5,741 nt of DNA from Rhodospirillaceae bacterium (GTDB lineage Bacteria; Pseudomonadota; Alphaproteobacteria; SP197): positions 1 through 5,741 of the forward strand of contig JABIUG010000189.1 in NCBI GenBank assembly GCA_018700655.1, in the 5' to 3' direction. A program made the position numbers and the translations under genes. Numbering within the stretch: the first letter of the stretch is position 1; each line of letters begins with the position of its first letter. The notes beneath the pieces were generated by a model. The model ran no database searches. It was not told where the DNA came from and saw nothing but the letters and a program-made list of their open reading frames with translations. Positions 1-5,288 of this stretch are shown here, one piece after another.

Positions 1-1
1 C

Positions 2-394
2 ATCAACACGCTGGGCCTTGGCCACGTTCTCCACGCGGCCACCGCCGGAGCAGCCCAGGCGCTTGGCCGTGATGATCTCGGTCGCCTGCTGCCGGGTGCG
101 AAGGCCGACCTGGTGCTCGCTGACCTCAGCCATCCCCATATGCGCCCGATCCGCGACCCCCTGCGCAGCCTGGTTTTCTCGGCTGCCGATCGCGCGGTGA
201 AGGATGTCTTTGTCGATGGCCGCCAGGTCGTGTCGGATGGCAGCGTCACGACGCTGGACCCTGCCGGGGCCCATGAACACCTGCAGGATGCCCAGGCGCG
301 CATGCTGGCCGACGGCCCGAACCGTGACTTTGCCGGCCGCGATGCCGAGACCATCGCGCCTCTTTCGCTGCCCCGCATGGGCGCCAACCATTAG
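2..394 (+). CDS. Amidohydrolase family protein (AtzA/TrzN/SsnA-like), C-terminal part only
   Basis: This is the last 130 codons of a gene whose start lies left of the window; the frame is open from base 2 to the TAG at 392-394. The protein resembles the C-terminal end of metal-dependent cytosine deaminase/chlorohydrolase-type amidohydrolases. Visible landmarks are an Ala-rich helix ending in ALGRDDLGRLLPGAKADLVL, the usual return from the TIM barrel to the small beta-sandwich, then HPHMRPIRDPLRSLVFSA, and the closing strand VFVDGRQVVSDGSVTTLD. Such enzymes are cytosolic and deaminate or hydrolyse heterocycles or other C-N or C-Cl bonds. The metal-binding His and Asp residues lie upstream and cannot be checked, so the substrate is unknown. 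The flavin oxidoreductase gene starts 39 bases downstream on the same strand, which suggests co-transcription. The family call is fairly secure; a specific function is not. Confidence 0.8.
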   Translation: MNTLGLGHVLHAATAGAAQALGRDDLGRLLPGAKADLVLADLSHPHMRPIRDPLRSLVFSAADRAVKDVFVDGRQVVSDGSVTTLDPAGAHEHLQDAQARMLADGPNRDFAGRDAETIAPLSLPRMGANH

Positions 395-421
395 AGCCCA
401 ACGCTTTCAATTAGAGACGAC

Positions 422-425
422 GGAG
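422..425 (+). promoter_or_regulatory. Ribosome binding site of the GMC oxidoreductase
   Basis: GGAG lies 8 bases before the ATG at 434 and supports that start. The FAD-binding motif follows within 12 residues, as is normal for the family, so no upstream extension is needed. Confidence 0.65.
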
Positions 426-433
426 ACCGACCG

Positions 434-2125
434 ATGGAAAATTCACCCTATGACTACATCGTGGTTGGGGCAGGTTCTGCCGGCTGCGTCCTGGCCAACC
501 GGCTGACCGAAGACGCCGATACCCGCGTTCTGTTGCTGGAATATGGTGGCAAGGACGACAGCATCTTCGTGCAGATGCCGACCGCGCTGCAGATTCCGAT
601 GAACATGCCCCGCTTCAACTGGGGCTTCTGGAGCGACGCTGAGCCCAAGGTCGATGACCGGAAAATCGATGTTTCACGTGGCAAGGGGCTGGGCGGCTCA
701 TCGTCGATCAACGGCATGATCTATGTCCGCGGCAATGCCTGTGACCTCGATCAATGGGAAGAACTTGGCGCCAAGGGCTGGGCCTACAAGGACTGCCTGC
801 CCTACTACAAAAAGGCCGAGAACTGCGCCTATGGCGAGGACGAATACAGGGGCGGCAGCGGCCCGCTGCACACCTGTAACGGCAACGGCATGAAGAACCC
901 ACTCTACAAGGCGTTCATTGAGGCCGGTGGCGAAGCAGGTTACGGCATATCGGACGACTACAACGGCTACCGTCAGGAAGGCATGTCGAAGATGGACATG
1001 ACCGTCAAAGGTGGCGTGCGCTGCAGTACCGCCAATGCCTACCTGAAACCTGTCCTGAGCCGCCCGAACCTGACCGTCATGACCCATGCCCTGACCAAAC
1101 GGGTCATCCTGGAGGGCAAGAAAGCTGTCGGTGTTGAATTCGAACGCAATGGCAAGACGCAGCAGATCAGAGCCAACCGCGAGGTCATTCTCTCGGCCGG
1201 AGCGATCGGTTCCCCCCATATCATGCAAATGTCGGGCATCGGCCCGGCCGGAACCCTGAAGGCTGCCGGCATCGACGTGCTTCATGAGTTGCCGGGCGTG
1301 GGTGAGAACCTTCACGACCATCTGGAGTCTCTGATCCAGTATTCGACCAAACTCCCGGTTTCGTTGAACCGTCATATGGGCCTGTTCGGCAAGTTCCTGA
1401 TCGGTGCGCGCTGGTACTTCTTCAAGAGCGGGTTGGGCGCGACCAATCACTTCGAGGCCACAGGCTTCATCCGCACCCGGGCGGGTTTGAAGTGGCCCAA
1501 TGTTCAGTTCCACTTTCTGCCCGCCGTGGTGCGTTACGACGGCAAGGGAAACTCAGGGCCCCATGGTTATCAAATCCACTTCGGAATCAACAAACTGAAG
1601 AGCCGCGGCTGGGTTCGGGCCAGGTCAATAGATCCGCTTGAGAAGCCCGAGATCGTGATGAACCACTTCCAGGACCAGCAGGACATCGACGACTACCGCA
1701 TGGCCTTCAAGCTCTCGCGGGAAATCGGCATGCAGCCGGCGCTTGATCCGTTTCGCGACAGGGAACTCGATCCCGGTGAACATGTGCAGACCGATGACGA
1801 AATCGATGCATGGGTCCGTGCCAATGTGGAAACCGCCTACCACCCCACATGTACCTGCAAGATCGGCGCGGACGACGACCCCATGGCCGTCGTTGACCCG
1901 CAATGCCGCGTACGTGGCATCGAGGGCCTGAGAATAGTCGACTCCTCTATCTTTCCGACCGTTCCCAACGGTAACACCAACGGGCCGACGATCATGCTTG
2001 GTGAAAAAGCCGCCGATATCATTCGAGGGAAAGACCCGCTGGCGCCGTCGAATGCCCCGGCCTATGTCGCGCCGGACTGGGAAACCAAACAGCGCGAAGG
2101 CGTTGCGGTAAGGCCCATGCTCTGA
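434..2125 (+). CDS. GMC family FAD-dependent oxidoreductase, choline dehydrogenase (BetA)-like
   Basis: Complete 563-residue flavoprotein, close to the usual BetA length. It is expected to oxidise an alcohol to an aldehyde using FAD and pass electrons to the respiratory chain. Seen in the sequence: Rossmann motif GAGSAG (residues 12-17) with Glu36 for the ADP ribose; the first GMC signature around GKGLGGSSSINGM (83-95); the second signature from GAIGSP to SGIG (256-270); a BetA-like middle (NHFEATGFIR 338-347, WPNVQFHFLP 354-363); and the catalytic pair His470 (YHPTCTCKIG) and probably Asn514 (NGNTNGPT). Ile92 appears to occupy the place of the FAD-linked histidine of choline oxidase, so FAD is probably not covalently bound. 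The usual HPxGT is HPTCT here, with Cys473 in place of Gly. BetA-like motifs favour choline or a related amino alcohol, but no betB, betI or transporter is visible and GMC substrates are hard to predict. The gene probably shares a transcript with the amidohydrolase upstream. Confidence 0.92.
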   Translation: MENSPYDYIVVGAGSAGCVLANRLTEDADTRVLLLEYGGKDDSIFVQMPTALQIPMNMPRFNWGFWSDAEPKVDDRKIDVSRGKGLGGSSSINGMIYVRGNACDLDQWEELGAKGWAYKDCLPYYKKAENCAYGEDEYRGGSGPLHTCNGNGMKNPLYKAFIEAGGEAGYGISDDYNGYRQEGMSKMDMTVKGGVRCSTANAYLKPVLSRPNLTVMTHALTKRVILEGKKAVGVEFERNGKTQQIRANREVILSAGAIGSPHIMQMSGIGPAGTLKAAGIDVLHELPGVGENLHDHLESLIQYSTKLPVSLNRHMGLFGKFLIGARWYFFKSGLGATNHFEATGFIRTRAGLKWPNVQFHFLPAVVRYDGKGNSGPHGYQIHFGINKLKSRGWVRARSIDPLEKPEIVMNHFQDQQDIDDYRMAFKLSREIGMQPALDPFRDRELDPGEHVQTDDEIDAWVRANVETAYHPTCTCKIGADDDPMAVVDPQCRVRGIEGLRIVDSSIFPTVPNGNTNGPTIMLGEKAADIIRGKDPLAPSNAPAYVAPDWETKQREGVAVRPML

Positions 2126-2131
2126 ACCCGT

Positions 2132-2165
2132 GCCCTGCGCCGAGTCAACGATTCCAAGGCAGGGC
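2132..2165 (+). terminator. Possible weak hairpin in the gap between the GMC and dioxygenase genes
   Basis: GCCCTGC (2132-2138) and GCAGGGC (2159-2165) form a perfect 7-base inverted repeat, starting 6 bases after the GMC stop. The loop is long (20 bases) and the following tract (2166-2190) is AT-rich but has no clean run of T, so this is a poor match to a Rho-independent terminator. It could attenuate or separate transcription between the two genes, or be chance. TAGATT at 2175-2180 in the same AT-rich tract is a possible -10 box, but the -35 region 17 bases upstream is weak. The 85-base gap (2126-2210) holds nothing else I can identify. Confidence 0.3.
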
Positions 2166-2198
2166 GATTTGCTTTAGATTTTCTTCGAACAGTCAGCT

Positions 2199-2203
2199 AG
2201 GAG
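2199..2203 (+). promoter_or_regulatory. Ribosome binding site of the TauD/TfdA dioxygenase
   Basis: AGGAG lies 7 bases before the ATG at 2211, a near-ideal match and spacing that fixes this start. The conserved N-terminal strand of the family begins about 20 residues in. Confidence 0.7.
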
Positions 2204-2210
2204 CGCCACC

Positions 2211-3071
2211 ATGGCCTCAGCCGATTATCTGCCGCCGCTACGCCATGATGGCCAGGCAACAGACGACTACAAGCTGATCACGGTCGCGCCGGTTACCGGT
2301 TCGCTGGGTGCCGTGATCTCAGACGTCGATCTTTCTTGCGGCCTGGAAGGCAACCTGCTTGCCGAGGTGCGCCGCGCATTGCTCAACCATCTCGTGCTCG
2401 TATTTCCCGGTCAGGAACTCAGTGCCGAACAGTTGATTGCACTGGGCGCCACGTTCGGCAGCCTGCATGTCAATCCGTTCGTCGCCGGCCTGCCCGATCA
2501 CCCAGAGATCATGCAGATCCGCTCGGAAGAAAATGAAACCGCCCGGTTCGCCGGGCGTTGGCACAGCGATATCACCTGGGAAACGCGCCCCTCGATGGGG
2601 TCCCTGCTCCATGCCCGCACGATCCCGCCCTATGGCGGCGACACACTGTTTGCCAACATGTATATGGCCTGCGAGGCCCTGACGCCGACCATGCGCCGCG
2701 TATTGAACGGCCTCCAGGCCCAACACACCGCTTTCCAGGGTCACGGTCGCGCGGCGGCGTTCGCCGATGCACCCGAGGTTGTCACCCACCCGCTTGTGCG
2801 CACCCATCCAGAGACCGGGCGCAAGGCGCTTTTCGTCAATGAGTATTTCACCTGTGGCATTCAGGGCATGACATCAGACGAGAGCCAGCCGATCCTTGAT
2901 TTCCTGTTCCGTCACATGGTCCGTACCGAGTTCACCTGCCGCATCCGATGGAGCGAAAACGCCCTGGTGTTCTGGGACAACCGCTGCACCCAGCACTACG
3001 CCGCAAATGACTACCCCGGCGACAAACGCCTGATGTGGCGGGTCACGATCAACGGCGACAAACCTTACTAA
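2211..3071 (+). CDS. TauD/TfdA family Fe(II)/2-oxoglutarate-dependent dioxygenase
   Basis: Complete 286-residue enzyme; E. coli TauD has about 283. The family couples decarboxylation of 2-oxoglutarate to hydroxylation of a substrate, often releasing sulfite from sulfonates or cleaving ethers, in the cytosol. The whole active-site frame is visible: His118 and Asp120 (WHSDITW) and distal His262 (CTQHYA) bind iron; Thr145 (YGGDTLF) and Arg277 (RVTINGDKP) bind 2-oxoglutarate; the conserved FWDNR is at 255-259. Spacing matches TauD exactly (His to Thr 27, distal His to Arg 15). However, the TauD taurine contacts His70, Tyr73 and Asn95 align with Asn88, Val91 and Ala114, so taurine is an unlikely substrate. 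The first 20 residues are a non-conserved leader. The lipoprotein gene begins 2 bases after the stop, suggesting one transcript. Family certain, substrate unknown. Confidence 0.93.
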   Translation: MASADYLPPLRHDGQATDDYKLITVAPVTGSLGAVISDVDLSCGLEGNLLAEVRRALLNHLVLVFPGQELSAEQLIALGATFGSLHVNPFVAGLPDHPEIMQIRSEENETARFAGRWHSDITWETRPSMGSLLHARTIPPYGGDTLFANMYMACEALTPTMRRVLNGLQAQHTAFQGHGRAAAFADAPEVVTHPLVRTHPETGRKALFVNEYFTCGIQGMTSDESQPILDFLFRHMVRTEFTCRIRWSENALVFWDNRCTQHYAANDYPGDKRLMWRVTINGDKPY

Positions 3072-3073
3072 TC

Positions 3074-3823
3074 GTGACGTGTTGGTTCCGCAAAGCTGTT
3101 GGCCTGGTCGGTCTGGCCCTGGCGCTTAGCGCCTGCAAGACGCCGCAATCGGTTACCGAACTGAGCGACCAGGCTGTCGTTGATAACTTTCGCACGATTG
3201 TCTTCTTTCGCGAGTTCGATCCGGGCGTGAACCATCCGCTGACGCGTTGGGAAAAGCCGATCAGTTACGCCTTTGTCGGTGAGATCACGGAGCGCCAGCG
3301 CAACGAGCTCGACGCCCATCTGGCCGACCTGACGAGGCTGACGAACCGCGCATTCTATGAAACCGACCCGGAAACAGCGAGTCTGGTTGCCATTCTGGCA
3401 CCGGACGCCTTCGAACGTGCCGTCGATACCTATGACGACACCTATCGCCGCTTCTTCACCAATGACGATGTCATGCGTGAGATGACCGCAGAGATGCATG
3501 AGGTCGCGCAATGCTTCGGTCGGATCGAAACCGATCGGCGGACCGGAGAACTCGAGCAGGCCGTCGTCGTGATCCCGACGGAGGTCGATCGCTTTCTGGT
3601 GCGTGCCTGCATCATCGAGGAGCTGACCCAGGTGATGGGCCCGGTCAATGACTCCGATGAAATCAGGCCTTCAATCTTCAACGACAGCAGCGGCAACCTT
3701 CTGTTGTCTGACCACGACGAGTTGATTCTGCAAATCCTCTATGACGACCGTCTGCAGGCCGGCATGACATGGGAAGAGGCCGAGCCCCATGTCCACGAGA
3801 TCGTCGCTGACCTGCGAAACTGA
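3074..3823 (+). CDS. DUF2927-type lipoprotein of unknown function, degenerate metzincin-like motif
   Basis: I place the start at the GTG at 3074, giving 249 residues: a short basic N-terminus (Arg6, Lys7), a hydrophobic stretch, and a lipobox LSAC with Cys21 as the lipidated residue. A longer frame from the GTG at 3035 would overlap the dioxygenase and put a polar stretch before the signal. The mature protein should sit on a membrane facing the periplasm. Conserved DUF2927-like blocks are RWEKPI (58-63), CIIEELTQVMG (179-189), NDSD then RPSIFND (192-204) and LYDDRLQAGM (222-231). Cys147 and Cys179 could form a disulfide. EELTQVMGPVN (182-192) has the spacing of the metzincin motif HExxHxxGxxH but lacks all three histidines, so zinc peptidase activity is unlikely. 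There is no clear Shine-Dalgarno before the GTG; the 2-base distance from the dioxygenase stop suggests translational coupling. The family call is from motif memory; no function is known to me. Confidence 0.82.
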   Translation: MTCWFRKAVGLVGLALALSACKTPQSVTELSDQAVVDNFRTIVFFREFDPGVNHPLTRWEKPISYAFVGEITERQRNELDAHLADLTRLTNRAFYETDPETASLVAILAPDAFERAVDTYDDTYRRFFTNDDVMREMTAEMHEVAQCFGRIETDRRTGELEQAVVVIPTEVDRFLVRACIIEELTQVMGPVNDSDEIRPSIFNDSSGNLLLSDHDELILQILYDDRLQAGMTWEEAEPHVHEIVADLRN

Positions 3824-4873
3824 TCAGGCCCCCTGCGCGGCCGCGACCAGGGTGTCGACATCCGCCGGGTCCGAATTGAAGCTGGTGACCAGGCGGATGC
3901 TGCCGTGGCCGTCGCCGGACGGACTGATCGGGTAAAGCCCGAAGCCTGTCGCGGCCATGGCGTCATAGACGGCGATTGGCATCGAAAGGAAGATCTCGTT
4001 GGCTTCAACGGGATGCAGCAACTTCACACCATCGACCGCCGCCACCCCTTGTGACAACCGCTTGGCCTGCGTGTTGGCATGGGCCGCCCAAGTGATCCAG
4101 TTGTCGTTGGCCAGATAAGCCTCGAGCTGGGCCGAGAAGAACCGCATTTTGCTGAAGAGTTGCCCAGCCCGCTTGTGCAGGCGTTGGAGTTTGACGAACT
4201 CCTTGCGTTTTTCACCGAACACGACAAGCGCCTCGACCGCCATGCAGCCGTTCTTGGTCGCGCCGAACGACATGACATCGATACCGGCCTTCCAGGTGAC
4301 CTCCGCCGGACTGCAGCCCAAAGCAGCGACCGCATTGGCGAACCGCGCACCATCCATGTGAAAGACCATGTCGAGCTCGGTGCAGAGATCGCCCAGCGCC
4401 TGAACCTGCGGAACCGAATAGATATTGCCCCATTCGGTCGCCTGGGTGATCGACAGCGCCGCACGCATGGGATGATGCAGATCATCGACCGGAAAGGCTG
4501 TCGCCGCTTCTCGTACCGTCGCGACATCAAGACGGCCATGGTCGCCCGGGAGGTCGGCCAGCTTGGCGCCACCGCTAAAAAATTCGGGGCCATTGGCTTC
4601 ATCAACCATGATGTGGGCGTCATGGTGGCAATAGACCGCACCCCAGGGCGGCGTGATGAAGGAAACGGCAAGACAATTCGCAATCGTGCCGGTGCCGACA
4701 GGCAGAACCGAAACCTCGGTCTCGAAGACCTCGGCGAAACGCGCGGTCAGGCTATCGGTCAGGCCGTCACCTCCATAGGAGCCGACGCCGCCACCATTGG
4801 CGCTTGTGATCGCCTCGAGTATTTCAGAGGCGATACCCGAAACGTTGTCGCTGCCGAAATGGGGAGTGGCCAT
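3824..4873 (-). CDS. ltaE: Low-specificity L-threonine aldolase, PLP-dependent
   Basis: Complete 349-residue enzyme; Pseudomonas-type threonine aldolases have about 346. It cleaves threonine or allo-threonine to glycine and acetaldehyde in the cytosol and belongs to the beta-eliminating lyase/threonine aldolase fold (type I PLP). Seen: N-terminal FGSDNVSG (6-13); phosphate-binding GTGT (60-63); His87 expected to stack on the PLP ring, with Glu92 nearby; ITQATEWG (142-149); Asp174 and Arg177 in FHMDGARFANA, where Asp contacts the pyridine nitrogen; Lys207 in SFGATKNG forming the Schiff base; and Arg327 (SIRLVTSF) for the substrate carboxylate. The TKNG form of the lysine motif and SKMRF (241-245) match the Pseudomonas branch rather than the E. 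coli LtaE branch. No catalytic residue is missing. It is the second gene of a - strand pair, and its stop abuts that of the lipoprotein gene. Confidence 0.94.
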   Translation of the reverse strand: MATPHFGSDNVSGIASEILEAITSANGGGVGSYGGDGLTDSLTARFAEVFETEVSVLPVGTGTIANCLAVSFITPPWGAVYCHHDAHIMVDEANGPEFFSGGAKLADLPGDHGRLDVATVREAATAFPVDDLHHPMRAALSITQATEWGNIYSVPQVQALGDLCTELDMVFHMDGARFANAVAALGCSPAEVTWKAGIDVMSFGATKNGCMAVEALVVFGEKRKEFVKLQRLHKRAGQLFSKMRFFSAQLEAYLANDNWITWAAHANTQAKRLSQGVAAVDGVKLLHPVEANEIFLSMPIAVYDAMAATGFGLYPISPSGDGHGSIRLVTSFNSDPADVDTLVAAAQGA

Positions 4874-4880
4874 GCTTGCG

Positions 4881-4884
4881 TCCT
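4881..4884 (-). promoter_or_regulatory. Ribosome binding site of threonine aldolase, overlapping the upstream stop codon
   Basis: On the - strand AGGA lies 7 bases before the ATG (4873-4871). It overlaps the TAG stop of the membrane protein gene (4885-4883), forming TAGGA. This supports the chosen start and suggests that translation of the two genes is linked. Confidence 0.6.
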
Positions 4885-5224
4885 ATTCGCTGCGGGGAAG
4901 CAGTTCGAGAGTGCCCAACGCTTCGCCCGTCCGGCGGTCGATCGTCAGGATTTCCTGAGCACCCGAAGGCAGCGCAAGCAGGAGAGAGAGCGCCTCCCCT
5001 TCCAGGGCCATGGCTTCGACCCGCGCACCAGCGGGCAACGCAACGGCAACATCGACAAATGTGTCATCGCGCTCAACCGTGTTACTTGTGTTCATGGTGG
5101 TGCTGGCGCTCTTATCCTCGCCAACCCGCGTGATGATGCCAAAGACCAGAAGGACCGTCAGGCCGACAATGACCAAGCCAAGGCCGATCACGATAGCTTT
5201 GATCATGGTAGGTGGGCGGTCCAT
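4883..5224 (-). CDS. Small single-pass membrane protein, DUF6476-like
   Basis: 113-residue protein with a short N-terminus, one hydrophobic segment at about residues 8-31 flanked by Lys9 and Arg33, a polar Ser/Thr/Asn-rich linker (38-50), and a beta-rich C-terminal domain of about 50 residues (VALPAGARVEAMALEG, then EILTIDRRTGEALGTLEL). The positive-inside rule is ambiguous because basic residues flank both ends, but a C-terminal domain outside the cytoplasm is most likely. The pattern resembles the DUF6476 family of small alphaproteobacterial proteins as I recall it; no function is known. The start at 5224 follows a purine-rich GAGAGA on the - strand; a second Met at residue 7 (5206) has no Shine-Dalgarno. 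It is the first gene of a - strand pair with threonine aldolase and is divergent from rluD. Coding is supported by the clear membrane segment and the tight spacing; the family name is less sure. Confidence 0.75.
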   Translation of the reverse strand: MDRPPTMIKAIVIGLGLVIVGLTVLLVFGIITRVGEDKSASTTMNTSNTVERDDTFVDVAVALPAGARVEAMALEGEALSLLLALPSGAQEILTIDRRTGEALGTLELLPRSE

Positions 5225-5260
5225 GCTGTCTCTCTGGTTCGAATTTTGAAATCTGTTGGG

Positions 5261-5288
5261 AACATAAGGCGTTGTTTGAAGTACGCAA
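5261..5288 (-). promoter_or_regulatory. Tentative - strand promoter for the membrane protein/threonine aldolase pair
   Basis: On the - strand, TTGCGT (5288-5283) and TATGTT (5266-5261) are separated by 16 bases, placing transcription start near 5254, upstream of the 5224 start codon. The -10 matches 4 of 6 consensus bases and the -35 only its first three. The site would overlap the first codons of the divergent rluD-type gene. A promoter is expected in this gap because both flanking genes point away from it, but this exact placement is a guess. Confidence 0.2.

Noticed and set aside
698..1513. 271-codon - strand open frame inside the GMC oxidoreductase gene
   Set aside because: It is antisense to a region carrying GMC signatures, has no recognisable motif and no supporting ribosome site; a GC-rich shadow frame.
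434..2125. Complete choline-to-betaine operon (bet cluster)
   Set aside because: The GMC enzyme is BetA-like, but no betaine aldehyde dehydrogenase, BetI repressor or choline transporter is present in the window, so the pathway cannot be assigned.
3831..3852. CCCTG/CAGGG inverted repeat enclosing the palindrome CGCGGCCGCG just after the convergent stops
   Set aside because: It falls within the last codons of threonine aldolase, the stem is only 5 bases with a large loop, and no T-rich tract follows on either strand, so it does not support a terminator.
5199..5227. TTGATC and CATGCT with 17-base spacing as a + strand promoter for rluD
   Set aside because: Only 4 of 6 and 3 of 6 consensus matches, inside the coding start of the divergent gene; not better than chance in a region of this size.
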